DNA of 48,086 nucleotides, taken from NCBI RefSeq assembly GCF_900162825.1, contig NZ_FUGE01000144.1, positions 1 to 48,086 of the forward strand, given 5' to 3'. The stretch is from Psychrobacter piechaudii (GTDB taxonomy: Bacteria > Pseudomonadota > Gammaproteobacteria > Pseudomonadales > Moraxellaceae). Positions 9,115 to 19,593 of the stretch are shown in pieces. The notes under the pieces are model-generated. The model made no database searches. It had not been told where the DNA came from and saw only the letters and a program-made list of their open reading frames with translations. The position numbers and the translations under genes are program-made. How positions within the stretch are numbered: position 1 is the stretch's first letter; every line of letters starts with the position of its first letter.

Positions 9115-9534
9115 ATGGATACCCAGTGGCTTGCTAATATTAATCTTCCCTCAATTTATATAGCGCTGAGTGCAGGGGTGGCACTGTTAATCTGGATAGA
9201 GGGGCAGATGCTGAAAAAAACTGAGGGTAAGCTGCCAAAGTCAAAGTTTTTCCAGGTGAGCTCGGTAGTGGATACTTTATGGTTATTTGTCTCTATTGCG
9301 GTCGTTTACCTATTAGATTTTAAGTCTATTGAGATGACAGTGCCGGTAGCCTACTGGATTTATGCCCTATCTGGCTGGGTGTATGGCAGTCGCTTATTGA
9401 AACGCTCTGGATTGCCGGCCAGCCCGGAAGAGTTGGTTATACCTAAGCCCTATATAGCTTTCAGCCAGTCATTTTCGACGACCTTCTTTGCTTTATGTGT
9501 CTTTGTATTACTGTTTTCTAAGCCAATTAGTTAG
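9115..9534 (+). CDS. Small membrane protein of unknown function
   Basis: I do not recognise the family. The 139-residue product has four likely membrane segments, at about residues 11-29, 50-67, 77-94 and 116-135. Short basic loops separate the first two, and a Pro-rich loop (SGLPASPEELVIPKP) lies between the third and fourth. There is no signal peptide and no obvious catalytic motif. AAAAAGGA precedes the ATG. The gene stands alone between the ilvC terminator and the cold-shock gene leader. The open frame, RBS and regular hydrophobic pattern support a real gene; the function is open. Confidence 0.7.
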   Translation: MDTQWLANINLPSIYIALSAGVALLIWIEGQMLKKTEGKLPKSKFFQVSSVVDTLWLFVSIAVVYLLDFKSIEMTVPVAYWIYALSGWVYGSRLLKRSGLPASPEELVIPKPYIAFSQSFSTTFFALCVFVLLFSKPIS

Positions 9535-9584
9535 TTAAAATTTACATTTTTTACATCAAACCAACCAAAACTACAGATATTGTT

Positions 9585-9612
9585 AGGACAAGACGTTTAA
9601 AGCTGTTATACT
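9585..9612 (+). promoter_or_regulatory. Candidate promoter of the cold-shock gene
   Basis: AGGACA (9585-9590, matching the GACA half of the -35 box), a 16-base spacer and TATACT (9607-9612, 5 of 6) would start transcription near 9619. That leaves a leader of about 235 bases, as is usual for cspA-type genes. Confidence 0.5.
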
Positions 9613-9853
9613 ATCCCATAGTAAGTAAGTTACTTTTTGAATGAATAGCACAGCTACTGATTCAAACATGACTGCATTTAAACGTAGAAATGTAACCTAA
9701 GTGGCTATTTATTAGAGTGATGATTAGTCAACATTCTAATCAATACTACTCGATTTACGTTTTCTACCGGCTCGTTATCTACCCACTAGAGTAGAGCAAG
9801 TCTGTTAAAAGCATCATGACTATAGTTAAATCAATTTTATATTAGGAAAAGTT
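9613..9853 (+). other. Long 5' leader of the cold-shock gene
   Basis: About 240 bases without a convincing gene precede the cold-shock start. Cold-shock mRNAs often carry such leaders, which fold differently with temperature. A 24-codon frame (9720-9794, starting MISQHS) exists but lacks a good ribosome-binding site. The segment at 9706-9794 shares an element with the region upstream of ilvB (4690-4750). Confidence 0.5.
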
Positions 9854-10069
9854 ATGTCAGAACGTGTACAAGGTACTGTTAAGTGGTTCAACGAAGCTAA
9901 AGGTTTTGGTTTCATCGCACAAGACGATGGTGGTCAAGACGTATTTGCTCATTACAGTGCTATTCAAGGCAGCGGTTTCAAAACCCTAGCCGAAGGTCAA
10001 AAAGTTACTTTCGTATTAGGCCAAGGCCAAAAAGGTCCACAAGCTGAACAAATCGAATCAGCTGAATAA
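9854..10069 (+). CDS. Cold-shock protein, CspA family
   Basis: This 71-residue single OB-fold protein binds single-stranded RNA and DNA and melts RNA structure. RNP1 is KGFGFI at residues 16-21, and RNP2 is VFAHY at 30-34 in place of the usual VFVHF. The flanking aromatic residues of [14 protein letters not shown] are intact. TAGGAAAAG precedes the ATG, and a strong terminator follows, so it is a monocistronic gene with a long leader. Which csp paralogue it is cannot be told from this window. Confidence 0.95.
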   Translation: MSERVQGTVKWFNEAKGFGFIAQDDGGQDVFAHYSAIQGSGFKTLAEGQKVTFVLGQGQKGPQAEQIESAE

Positions 10070-10130
10070 TTTATTGTAGGCTTTGACCTACAAATAAGCG
10101 TGAATCGCCTAGAAAGGTGATAATGCTATA

Positions 10131-10159
10131 AAAAGACAACCAGTGGTTGTCTTTTTTTT
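10131..10159 (+). terminator. Intrinsic terminator of the cold-shock gene
   Basis: AAGACAAC and GTTGTCTT pair around a short CAGTG loop and run into eight T residues, about 60 bases after the stop. Confidence 0.9.
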
Positions 10160-10618
10160 GGCTAAAATTTATTATTTGATACTTGGATGGCCTAAAACAA
10201 ACTAAAATAATAGGCAATATTGGTATTACTAGAGACGAAAAAAAAGAATTCTAGGTTAAAATAAATAAATATTGAAAAAATTTATGACCCTTTATTCACG
10301 GCAACGGCTTGACCTAATGGGGTTGGTCACGCAATATAAGAGTCGTTTGATAATAAATGTTTATTTGTATCCTGCTAAAACCAAAAAAATGGTTGTTCAA
10401 TACAATCTTGGGTTTAGTAGAACTGATAAGGAGTGAATTAACGGGCCTAAATAGGGAATTAAATCTGTTAATTAAATCCTACAAATTGTTATATATATTG
10501 GCTCCTATATTGGCTAAGATGTATAAGAATTAATTTTTCGGTGCGAGATAAGATATACTTTGCACTGGGTTTGAAATCGTAAGTTTAATTATTCATAACA
10601 TTAATAAACGAGGAACGT
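10160..10618 (+). other. AT-rich spacer carrying the etfB promoter
   Basis: No gene is visible in these 459 bases. Candidate promoter elements are TATACT at 10554-10559 with a poor -35, and TTGAAA at 10571-10576 with CATAAC 17 bases later, which would leave a leader of only about 13 bases. CGAGGAAC just before 10619 is the ribosome-binding site. I see no known regulator site. Confidence 0.35.
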
Positions 10619-11368
10619 ATGAAAGCATTAGTCGCTGTTAAGCGTGTGATTGACTATAACGTAAAAGTTCGCGTTAAAGCTGACAATTCTGGCGTTGATC
10701 TAAGCAACACAAAAATGTCTATCAACCCATTTTGTGAAATCGCTGTTGAAGAAGCAGTGCGCCTAAAAGAAGCAGGCGTGGTGGATGAAGTTATTGTTGC
10801 TTCTATCGGCCCTAAAGAAGCTCAAGAACAAATTCGTGCTGCTCTAGCACTAGGTGCTGACCGTGGTATTTTGGTTCAGACTGATGACAAAGCATACCCT
10901 CTACAAGTTGCTAAAATTCTTAAAGGTATTGCTGAGCAAGAAGGTACTGATCTTATTCTTCTTGGTAAACAAGCTATCGACGATGACAACAACCAAACCG
11001 GTCAGATGCTTGCTGCACTAATGGGTATCGGCCAAGGTACTTTTGCTTCAGAAGTTAAAGTAGAAGGCGATAAAGTAAACGTTACTCGTGAGATTGACGG
11101 TGGTCTTCAGACTGTTGCGCTACCATTGCCTGCAGTAATCACTACTGACTTACGTCTAAACGAACCACGTTATGCAAAACTTCCAAACATCATGAAAGCT
11201 AAGAAAAAGCCACTAGATGAGAAAACACCAGCAGATTTCGGTGTAGACATGGCTTCTAAGCAAGAAATTGTGAAAGTAACTCCACCAGCTGAGCGTTCTG
11301 CAGGTGTTAAAGTTGGTTCAGTGGATGAGCTAATTGACAAACTAAAAAATGAAGCAAAAGTTCTTTAA
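10619..11368 (+). CDS. etfB: Electron transfer flavoprotein, beta subunit
   Basis: EtfB (249 residues, normal length) binds AMP and pairs with EtfA to carry electrons from acyl-CoA and other dehydrogenases to ETF-ubiquinone oxidoreductase in the membrane. It starts with the family pattern [19 protein letters not shown]. The nucleotide-binding segment [22 protein letters not shown] lies near residues 116-136, and the recognition-loop region follows near residue 190. The subunit order etfB-etfA is the common bacterial one, but the two are 154 bases apart, more than usual. Confidence 0.95.
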   Translation: MKALVAVKRVIDYNVKVRVKADNSGVDLSNTKMSINPFCEIAVEEAVRLKEAGVVDEVIVASIGPKEAQEQIRAALALGADRGILVQTDDKAYPLQVAKILKGIAEQEGTDLILLGKQAIDDDNNQTGQMLAALMGIGQGTFASEVKVEGDKVNVTREIDGGLQTVALPLPAVITTDLRLNEPRYAKLPNIMKAKKKPLDEKTPADFGVDMASKQEIVKVTPPAERSAGVKVGSVDELIDKLKNEAKVL

Positions 11369-11412
11369 TTCTTGAACTTAACTTCTAATAAATTTGATTA
11401 GTGTTGTTGGTT

Positions 11413-11466
11413 ATCAGCCTGTCATAAAATGAATTAGAGTCAGTTACAGCTAATAGGGCAGGCGAT
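11413..11466 (+). other. Stem-loop between etfB and etfA
   Basis: ATC-A-GCCTG (11413-11421) can pair with CAGGCGAT (11459-11466) with one bulge, around a 37-base loop. There is no T-tract. It may be a processing or stability element in the etfBA transcript. Confidence 0.3.
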
Positions 11467-11522
11467 AAAGAACAGTTACCAAATCACAATCTTCTATAAT
11501 TATTTGAAAGGATAATAATCTC

Positions 11523-12455
11523 ATGGCAATTTTAGTATATGCAGAACATGATAATGCCGAGTTAAAAAAGGCAACTCTAAGCACAGTTACCGCTGCAACT
11601 CAAATGGGTGGCGACGTTCATGTATTAGTAGCCGGTTCTGGTTGTAAGCCAGTAGCTGAGCAAGCTGCCAAAGTAGCAGGCGTTAGCAAAGTAATCTGTG
11701 TTGATAACCCAGCATACGAGTATCAATTGGCTGAAAACGTAGCTTTATTGGTTAAAGATCTTGCTGGCGATTATAGCCATATCGTTGCTCCAGCAACTTC
11801 AAATGGCAAGAACTTCTTACCACGCGTAGCGGCTTTATTAGACGTGAGCATGATCACTGACGTGATGCAAGTTATCGATGCCAACACCTTTGAGCGTCCT
11901 ATCTATGCTGGTAACGCCTTAGCGACTGTTAAGACTTCTGAAGATAAAGTACTAGTTACTGTACGTGCTACTGCATTTGATGCTGCAGCTGCGGAAGGTG
12001 GATCAGCTTCTATCGAAGAGCTAGACAACGCTCAAGATGCTGGTAAATCAAGCTTCGTTGGTGAAGAGTTGGCTAAGTCTGACCGTCCTGAACTAACTTC
12101 TGCTGAAATCGTAGTATCTGGTGGCCGTGCATTAACAAACGGTGAAAACTTCACTAAATACATTGAGCCATTAGCAGACAAACTAGGCGCTGCTATCGGT
12201 GCTTCACGTGCCGCAGTTGACGCAGGTTATGTGCCTAACGATATGCAGGTTGGTCAAACTGGTAAAATCGTTGCACCAAGCCTATATATCGCTGCCGGTA
12301 TCTCTGGTGCTATTCAGCATTTAGCAGGTATGAAAGATTCTAAAGTTATCGTTGCTATCAACAACGATCCAGAAGCACCAATCGCAACAGTTGCTGATTA
12401 CTTCTTAGAAGCCGACCTGTTCGACGCACTACCAGAATTAACTAGCAAGCTGTAA
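11523..12455 (+). CDS. etfA: Electron transfer flavoprotein, alpha subunit
   Basis: EtfA (310 residues) holds the FAD of the ETF heterodimer. The N-terminal domain I ([19 protein letters not shown]) packs on EtfB. The C-terminal FAD domain shows the signature run from VVSGGRAL near residue 200 through [26 protein letters not shown] and [10 protein letters not shown] to INNDPEAPI, all hallmark FAD contacts. AAAGGA precedes the ATG. It is the second gene of the etfBA unit, which ends at the terminator 12488-12520. The ETF dehydrogenase gene is not nearby. Confidence 0.95.
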   Translation: MAILVYAEHDNAELKKATLSTVTAATQMGGDVHVLVAGSGCKPVAEQAAKVAGVSKVICVDNPAYEYQLAENVALLVKDLAGDYSHIVAPATSNGKNFLPRVAALLDVSMITDVMQVIDANTFERPIYAGNALATVKTSEDKVLVTVRATAFDAAAAEGGSASIEELDNAQDAGKSSFVGEELAKSDRPELTSAEIVVSGGRALTNGENFTKYIEPLADKLGAAIGASRAAVDAGYVPNDMQVGQTGKIVAPSLYIAAGISGAIQHLAGMKDSKVIVAINNDPEAPIATVADYFLEADLFDALPELTSKL

Positions 12456-12487
12456 TTTCTTTACGGTAAGATAGTTTTTTAGTAGTT

Positions 12488-12520
12488 AAAAGCCTTCAAC
12501 CCTAGGTTGAAGGCTTTTTT
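12488..12520 (+). terminator. Intrinsic terminator after etfA
   Basis: AAAAGCCTTCAACC pairs with GGTTGAAGGCTTTT around CTA and ends in six T residues. Confidence 0.92.
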
Positions 12521-12581
12521 GATGCTTTTATAAAATCGTTTCTTTATCCTCTAGTCATAAGTATTTAAAGGATTTGCCCCC

Positions 12582-13100
12582 ATGAGATATTATGAAATCC
12601 CTAATCTCTGCCAAATTACCACTGCAGACTGTGATCAGCATTTACTACGCCAAGTTGCTGAAATTGAGCAAATGATTCAATCAGATAATTGGAGTGAGCA
12701 ACAGATTAGTGAGCTACTACAGCAAGATATTAATCAGTGTTGGGGTGTATTAGAAACTGACTTATCTCAGACTTCTGAAGAAAAAATAGTGGCTTATTGC
12801 ATCATTAGTACCGTATTTGAGGTGGCGGAAGTATTACGGATAGGCACTCATCCCGAGTATCAACGTCAAGGTTTGGCTGCTTGTCTGCTACAAGCTTTAA
12901 TTAAAGCTATGACACATAAGAAGTTAGAAAGAATCTTATTAGAGGTAAGGCAAGATAATGTGGCTGCTATCGCTCTGTATAAAAAAATGGGCTTTGAAGT
13001 GATTCATGTTCGCAAAGGCTATTACTCTATGCCCTCAAAGGAGGGAGAAGGGGAGGCCAAATGTGATGCACTGATTATGCAATATGAGCTAACAGCCTAA
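12582..13100 (+). CDS. GNAT acetyltransferase, RimI-like
   Basis: This 172-residue GNAT protein has the acetyl-CoA site VLRIGTHPEYQRQGLAACLL (near residues 86-105) with the R/Q-x-x-G-x-A/G pattern. It also has LLEVRQDNVAAIALYKKMGFE (about 126-146) and the C-terminal RKGYY motif seen in RimI, the enzyme that acetylates the N-terminal Ala of ribosomal protein bS18. The acidic insertion after RKGYY and the low similarity of the first 60 residues leave other N-acetyltransferases possible. The gene is convergent with bpt, 52 bases away. Confidence 0.75.
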   Translation: MRYYEIPNLCQITTADCDQHLLRQVAEIEQMIQSDNWSEQQISELLQQDINQCWGVLETDLSQTSEEKIVAYCIISTVFEVAEVLRIGTHPEYQRQGLAACLLQALIKAMTHKKLERILLEVRQDNVAAIALYKKMGFEVIHVRKGYYSMPSKEGEGEAKCDALIMQYELTA

Positions 13101-13106
13101 TAACGA

Positions 13107-13167
13107 GCAAAGTTTTATTTATATCGTTTTGTTTATATCGGAAAATTTATAATCAGAAAAACTTTGC
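13107..13167. repeat. 10-bp inverted repeat between convergent rimI-like and bpt genes
   Basis: GCAAAGTTTT (13107-13116) and AAAACTTTGC (13158-13167) form a perfect pair with a 41-base AT-rich loop that contains TTTATATCG twice. The right arm lies inside the last codons of bpt. It may act as a loose bidirectional terminator, but the loop is long. Confidence 0.35.
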
Positions 13168-13989
13168 AGGTGAGGTATTAATTAAATTCAATACCTCATT
13201 GTGATCTGGTGTTTGTGAGAAATAAGTCCAGTGGTTGTTTATTAATAATTCAATCGGGGTGTAATCAGTTTTGTAGTTCATCTTTTTGACAGTAGGAATC
13301 CAAAAGCCCAGATATACGTAATCTAAGCCTAAGCTCTTAGCAGCCTCGATCTGTTTTAGAATACAGAGCACCCCAAGACTGCGAGAGTTATAACTGGAGT
13401 CAGGGTCAAAAAAAGTATAGATGCTGGATAATCCATCACTTAGTCGGTCGGTTACGGCCACAGCAATGAGTTTGTTATTGGGCTCTCTTACCTCCATAAA
13501 TAAAGTATCCGTTGGACTGTCTACCAAAAACTGCTCGAAAGTATGTAAGCTGGGCGGGTACATATCTCCATCAGCATGGCGCCCAGAGATGTATTTTTGG
13601 TACAAAGAATAGTGTTCTTGCGTGGCTTGGGTAGCAGCAACAAATTTAACGCTTACTTCGCTGTTACGATTGAGTACTTTTCGATAGCGCCGAGAGGGCA
13701 GGAACTCTTTCACGACCACCCGACTGTAGATACACTGAGCACAGTTTTGACAGTTCGGTCGATAAAAAGCATTGCTACTGCGTCGAAAACCTTGAGTGCT
13801 TAGCTGAGTATATAGCTCAGAATCGATACTTTGATTCGGCTCTAGCAGCAAAAAAGTCAGCTGAGATACCTGGTAGGGAAGGTAGCTACACAGGCTTGGA
13901 GGAGAGAGATTAAAGCGGATGGGTTGCTCTAAACTCCCTTGATGTATTGTATTTTCACGGGTGACACTATTGTCTGCGTAAGGATACAT
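13153..13989 (-). CDS. bpt: Aspartate/glutamate leucyltransferase (bacterial N-degron, ATE-like)
   Basis: Bpt transfers Leu from Leu-tRNA to proteins that start with Asp or Glu, making them N-degrons for ClpS/ClpAP. At 278 residues it has the family layout: an N-terminal ATE domain with the CQNCAQC cysteine cluster (near residues 80-86), then RRSSNAFYRPNC upstream of it and RRYRKVLNRN after it. The C-terminal GNAT-like ATE domain includes SIYTFFDPD and YLGFWIPTVKKMNYK. Its AAGGA ribosome-binding site lies in the last codons of aat, whose stop is only five bases before the bpt ATG, so the two are coupled. It may also be annotated ate. Confidence 0.92.
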   Translation of the reverse strand: MYPYADNSVTRENTIHQGSLEQPIRFNLSPPSLCSYLPYQVSQLTFLLLEPNQSIDSELYTQLSTQGFRRSSNAFYRPNCQNCAQCIYSRVVVKEFLPSRRYRKVLNRNSEVSVKFVAATQATQEHYSLYQKYISGRHADGDMYPPSLHTFEQFLVDSPTDTLFMEVREPNNKLIAVAVTDRLSDGLSSIYTFFDPDSSYNSRSLGVLCILKQIEAAKSLGLDYVYLGFWIPTVKKMNYKTDYTPIELLINNHWTYFSQTPDHNEVLNLINTSPAKFF

Positions 13990-13994
13990 TTTAG

Positions 13995-14852
13995 TTAATC
14001 CTTGCGGTTAGGGTGGGTAGCACTAAAGAAGGGAGCAGAAGCGGCATTGGGTGTCTGGCTAAGTATTGGCGCAGTTGTGTGCGCTAGCTGGTTAACTAAA
14101 TATCGCTTGTCAGAAAATAACTGCCAATCTAAGCTGGGGCGGGATACCCAGTTATTTAACTTAGCTAAAAAAAGCTGTCTTGGCATAATACCTGCACCTA
14201 GGCTTTGTAAATGGGGATTAGGCAGCTGACAATCTATTAGCTCAACGTCCGTATGTTGGCAAAAATTATTTAATGCCCAAAAGGCAACTTTTGAGGCATT
14301 ACTTTGACGATGAAACATCGACTCGCCAAAATAGATTTGACCGATTTTTAAGCCATATAGACCGCCAATCAAATTCTTATCCTCCCAAACCTCAAAGCTG
14401 TGTGCATAACCCAGCTTATGAAGCTCGGTATAAGCTTGTATCATCTCCTGATGAATCCAAGTATCTTCAGCATAACTACGGGGAAGGCTACAAGCATGAA
14501 TAACTTCTTCAAAGGCACTGTTGACACTCCAGTGCCAGGAGCTGGCTTTGGCTAAGCGCTTTAAAGACTTGCTAGGAATAAAAGAGCTGGGGTCAAGCAC
14601 ACAACGCGGCTCAGGAGACCACCAAGCAATTGGTTCATCTTCATTAGACCAAGGAAAAAGCCCTTGCGAGTAAGCGGATAGCAGGGTTTCAGGGGACAGG
14701 TCAGCACCAATAGCCACTAGCCCTAAACCTTCAGGATCTGCCACATCAGGCTTTGGGAATAGGTAGTTACAGTTAAATAAAGCAGAGGTAATAGGTGAGT
14801 CTTGTCTACTTTGTGAAGGGAAGTTTGAGTCGCTTTGATAGTCTGAGGTCAA
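13995..14852 (-). CDS. aat: Leucyl/phenylalanyl-tRNA--protein transferase
   Basis: Aat adds Leu or Phe from aminoacyl-tRNA to N-terminal Lys, Arg or Met, the other entry into the bacterial N-degron pathway. The family signatures are clear: LFPKPDVADPEGLGLVAIG, then YSQGLFPWSNEDEPIAWWSP followed by EPRCVL, GGLYGLKIGQIYFGESMF and ELIDCQLPNPHLQSLGA. The length is 285 residues, slightly over the usual 230-250, through a longer N-terminus and a low-complexity C-terminal tail of about 40 residues. It is the first gene of the aat-bpt pair, transcribed leftward. Confidence 0.94.
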   Translation of the reverse strand: MTSDYQSDSNFPSQSRQDSPITSALFNCNYLFPKPDVADPEGLGLVAIGADLSPETLLSAYSQGLFPWSNEDEPIAWWSPEPRCVLDPSSFIPSKSLKRLAKASSWHWSVNSAFEEVIHACSLPRSYAEDTWIHQEMIQAYTELHKLGYAHSFEVWEDKNLIGGLYGLKIGQIYFGESMFHRQSNASKVAFWALNNFCQHTDVELIDCQLPNPHLQSLGAGIMPRQLFLAKLNNWVSRPSLDWQLFSDKRYLVNQLAHTTAPILSQTPNAASAPFFSATHPNRKD

Positions 14853-14981
14853 AAAGTTTATCCCATATCAAAAAAAGTAAATTAGTAAGTTATATCCGCT
14901 AAGATAGCACGATAGGGCCACGATTTATTAAGTATATCAATTGCATACGCATTGGCAATGATTACGATTTATTATTAACGT

Positions 14982-15017
14982 AAAAAAAGTGCCAATCAAT
15001 ATCTGATCAGCACTTTT
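14982..15017 (-). terminator. Intrinsic terminator of trxB
   Basis: Read on the minus strand, AAAAGTGC and GCACTTTT (complements of 15010-15017 and 14985-14992) pair around a 17-base loop and end in seven T residues, about 65 bases after the trxB stop. Confidence 0.75.
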
Positions 15018-15080
15018 GTGATTTCAGCTTAACTCATTATGTCATTATGGAAGATAAATTATGAGTTATCAGCTATGAGC

Positions 15081-16420
<1,340 letters not shown>

Positions 16421-19400
16421 ATGATAACGGCACATCATCTTTACACGCTTAAAAAAATCGTTTTTACCTTGCTTGCCGTCCTCTTGTCTGCATTCTTGTT
16501 CGTTATCTTGGTTACTTACACCCCCAATGATCCCAGCTGGTCGCGTATCAGTAGTGACATGGGGCAGGTGAGTAATATGGGCGGCTCTGTTGGCGCTTGG
16601 CTGTCAGATTTGCTATATACCTTCTTGGGCTGGCCAGCTTGGTGGTTAATGGCGTTTTTGGCTTATGAGGCGATATGTCTTTGGTGGAGCCGGGAACAAG
16701 CATTTGGTCCTTTACGAGCCATAGCTTATGTGTTCTTGGTATTGGCCAGCTGTGGGCTTACCGCTATCACTCCACAGCTTTTAGATTATAGTACCGATAA
16801 TGGTGCCCGTTTTGGCGGTATTTTAGGAGCAGAGGTTGCTACGCGCTTAGCAAGTCTGCTGACTATCTATGGAGCAGCAACATTTCTGTTGGCCTTTAGC
16901 CTAATAACCATTACCTTTGCTTTTGATATTCATTGGAAGCGGGTATTCAAACAGATCTTTAGTCTGTCATGGCTTGGTAGTGGTATACAGCGAGACTCTG
17001 CAGAGAAAGAGGAGCTTATTGAGGACAGCCCGGCTTTAACTGAAGAGGAATTACTGGCTTTACAACAAGCACTAAATGAAACCGAGGACTCTCAGACAGA
17101 ATCGCCTTTATTTCAACAGCTAAAGTTATCCTTGCCAGAGAGTTCTGATGAGCAGGAAGCTGATGCTCACTCACAGCAGTCAGAAGCTACTCAGAAATCG
17201 GATCCCGCCTTAAGCAATGTATTGGATGATTTCTTAGTCAACTCAGGATTGACTGAGAGCATCTTGGCATTACGTGAGCAAGAGGCGCAGCAGGAGCAAG
17301 CTGAATCAGAAAGACAGCAAAAAGCTCAAGCTGGTCAGCAGCCCTCTATGACTGCAGCTGGCGCGAAAAAGCAAGAACCTAGCTTTGCGTGGAATGATCA
17401 AGAGGTGATTAATGAGCTGCTTGATGAACAAGCTTTGCCAGAGGCTGTGGCCAATAACCCTGAAACCTCAACTTCTGCTGCAGTACAAACACAAACCTTA
17501 GAAGAACAGTCTACCGAGTCAGTTGATGAAACCTCTGCTAAAGAGGCAGTTGGAAGTGAGTCAATGGTTGTAGAAGAAGCAGAGGATGACTTTGCAGATT
17601 CTCTAGCCACTGAGTTTGAGCCACAACAGTCAGAGGTTGCAGCAGCTATAGAAGCGGAAGATGTAGAGCAGCAACAGCCAAAACCAACTGCAACTGACAC
17701 TGCTGATGTTGAGCAAGCTGATTTTGACGTTGTGGATGAGCCGGTAGTACAGGAAGAGTGGAGCAGCCAAGAAGACGAAGCTCTGCTTGATGAGGAAATA
17801 GATTTAACCCCGACCAACACCCCACCTTCTAATCCAAAAAAGCCGCATGAGCCTAGTAATGAGGACAGTCCAACTCGAGTGACGCCAACCATACGCTTTG
17901 CTACCCCAGAGGGTGATGCGAGCAATCACATCGAAGATATGGTACCTGATAGTGACGATGAAATAGACGAGCAGAGCGAGGTCAGCTTTCCTGAGATTCA
18001 TGATGATTCGGCATTTGCCTCTAGCAGTCGTGCCATGCAGACCGCTAAGTATCGTGAAGGCTTATCGCCGATTCCAGAGCTGTCTATTTTGGATACGCCA
18101 GATCCAGATCGTAAGCCCAGCTATACCGAAGCTGAACTAAAGCAATTATCTGAACTGTTGGAAATTAAACTACAAGAGTTTAACGTAAAAGCAGAAGTGG
18201 TAAACGCCATTCCTGGGCCTGTGGTCACGCGGTTTGAAGTGGATTTAGCACCTGGGGTAAAAGCCAGTAAGGTGACCGGTATCTCACGAGATTTGGCCCG
18301 TTCGTTATCTATGGCCTCATTGCGTGTGGTAGAGGTTATTCCAGGTAAGCCTTACATTGGTATCGAAGTACCCAATAAAAAACGTGAAATGGTGCGTTTG
18401 GTTGAGTTGCTACAAACCGAAGATTATAAGAATCCTAAAGCACAAATCAGTATGGCCATGGGTAAGGATATTGGCGGTAAGCCTATTATCACTGACCTAG
18501 CACGTGCACCGCATATGCTTGTAGCTGGTACCACAGGTTCAGGTAAGTCAGTATTGGTTAACGCCATGCTGTTATCTATGCTGCTGAAATACAAACCGTC
18601 AGAGCTGCGTTTAATTTTAATTGACCCTAAGCAGCTTGAATTGGCCAACTACAATGATATTCCTCACCTACTGACCCCTGTGGTAACCGATATGAATGAG
18701 GCTGCCAGTAGCTTGGCTTGGTGTGTGGCTGAAATGGAGCGCCGTTATCAGTTAATGAGCTTGCTCAAAGTGCGTAAGTTAAGTGAGTTTAACAAAAAAG
18801 TCATCACTGCCGAAAAGGCAGGTAGACCAATGTTAGACCCTCTATGGCGTCCTAATGATAGTGTTAGCATCGATAAAGCACCTAAGCTTAAGACCCTACC
18901 GATGATTGTTATCGTAGCCGACGAATTCGCTGATATGATTATGCAGGTAGGTAAGCAGGCAGAAGAGCTGATCACTCGTTTGGCACAGAAGTCTCGTGCG
19001 GCCGGTATTCACTTAATGCTAGCCACTCAGCGCCCATCGGTAGATGTGATCACGGGTTTGATTAAAGCCAATATTCCAGTTCGAGCGGCCTTACGGGTTA
19101 ACTCAAAAGTGGACTCTCGCACTATCTTAGATGCGGGCGGTGCTGAGGATATGCTGGGTAACGGTGATATGCTGTTCTTAGGCCCAGGTCAAATTGAGCC
19201 GGACCGTGTGCATGGTGCCTATGTCAGTGACGAAGAGGTTAACCGAGTTTGTGATGCTTGGCGTGAGCGAGGGGCTCCCGATTATATTGATAATATGGCA
19301 AGTAACTTCGATTTAACCAGCCCTAGTAGTAGTGGCGCTGGAAATACCTCTGGAGAGGATGATGCGCTTTATGATGAAGCAGTGGCTTTTGTCATGGAGA

Positions 19401-19540
19401 CTCGAAAAGTATCAGCTTCGAGTATCCAGCGTAAATTTAGTATTGGTTATAACCGCGCTGCCCGCATTGTTGACTCTATGGAAGAAGCAGGTTTGGTAAG
19501 CTCTATGGGTAAAAGTGGTAAGCGTGAACTATTAATGTAG
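16421..19540 (+). CDS. ftsK: DNA translocase FtsK
   Basis: FtsK anchors at the division septum and pumps DNA so that XerCD can resolve chromosome dimers. The 1039 residues show an N-terminal membrane domain (about four segments within residues 1-170) and a long Glu/Gln/Ser/Asp-rich linker (about 185-560). The alpha/beta RecA-like motor follows, with Walker A GTTGSGKS at 703-710, IVIVADEFADM as Walker B and the LATQRPSVDVITG motif. The C-terminal winged-helix gamma domain (DALYDEAVAFVM onward) recognises KOPS. The linker is shorter than in E. coli FtsK (1329 residues). The gene is followed by a clean terminator. Confidence 0.96.
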   Translation: MITAHHLYTLKKIVFTLLAVLLSAFLFVILVTYTPNDPSWSRISSDMGQVSNMGGSVGAWLSDLLYTFLGWPAWWLMAFLAYEAICLWWSREQAFGPLRAIAYVFLVLASCGLTAITPQLLDYSTDNGARFGGILGAEVATRLASLLTIYGAATFLLAFSLITITFAFDIHWKRVFKQIFSLSWLGSGIQRDSAEKEELIEDSPALTEEELLALQQALNETEDSQTESPLFQQLKLSLPESSDEQEADAHSQQSEATQKSDPALSNVLDDFLVNSGLTESILALREQEAQQEQAESERQQKAQAGQQPSMTAAGAKKQEPSFAWNDQEVINELLDEQALPEAVANNPETSTSAAVQTQTLEEQSTESVDETSAKEAVGSESMVVEEAEDDFADSLATEFEPQQSEVAAAIEAEDVEQQQPKPTATDTADVEQADFDVVDEPVVQEEWSSQEDEALLDEEIDLTPTNTPPSNPKKPHEPSNEDSPTRVTPTIRFATPEGDASNHIEDMVPDSDDEIDEQSEVSFPEIHDDSAFASSSRAMQTAKYREGLSPIPELSILDTPDPDRKPSYTEAELKQLSELLEIKLQEFNVKAEVVNAIPGPVVTRFEVDLAPGVKASKVTGISRDLARSLSMASLRVVEVIPGKPYIGIEVPNKKREMVRLVELLQTEDYKNPKAQISMAMGKDIGGKPIITDLARAPHMLVAGTTGSGKSVLVNAMLLSMLLKYKPSELRLILIDPKQLELANYNDIPHLLTPVVTDMNEAASSLAWCVAEMERRYQLMSLLKVRKLSEFNKKVITAEKAGRPMLDPLWRPNDSVSIDKAPKLKTLPMIVIVADEFADMIMQVGKQAEELITRLAQKSRAAGIHLMLATQRPSVDVITGLIKANIPVRAALRVNSKVDSRTILDAGGAEDMLGNGDMLFLGPGQIEPDRVHGAYVSDEEVNRVCDAWRERGAPDYIDNMASNFDLTSPSSSGAGNTSGEDDALYDEAVAFVMETRKVSASSIQRKFSIGYNRAARIVDSMEEAGLVSSMGKSGKRELLM

Positions 19541-19565
19541 TAATTTAAAACAAATGTAGTTTATT

Positions 19566-19593
19566 AAAAAAAGGGGCTTCGGCTCCTTTTTTT
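19566..19593 (+). terminator. Intrinsic terminator of ftsK
   Basis: AAAAAAAGGGGC and GCTCCTTTTTTT pair around a TTCG tetraloop with one wobble. Confidence 0.92.

Noticed and set aside
9720-9794. 24-codon leader peptide in the cold-shock gene leader
   Set aside because: There is no good ribosome-binding site, and the similarity to the ilvB upstream region does not keep the frame, so it looks like RNA or DNA rather than coding similarity.
17398-17925. 175-codon open frame antisense to ftsK
   Set aside because: It mirrors the acidic, low-complexity FtsK linker; its product is almost all Ser, Cys and Ala with no family pattern.
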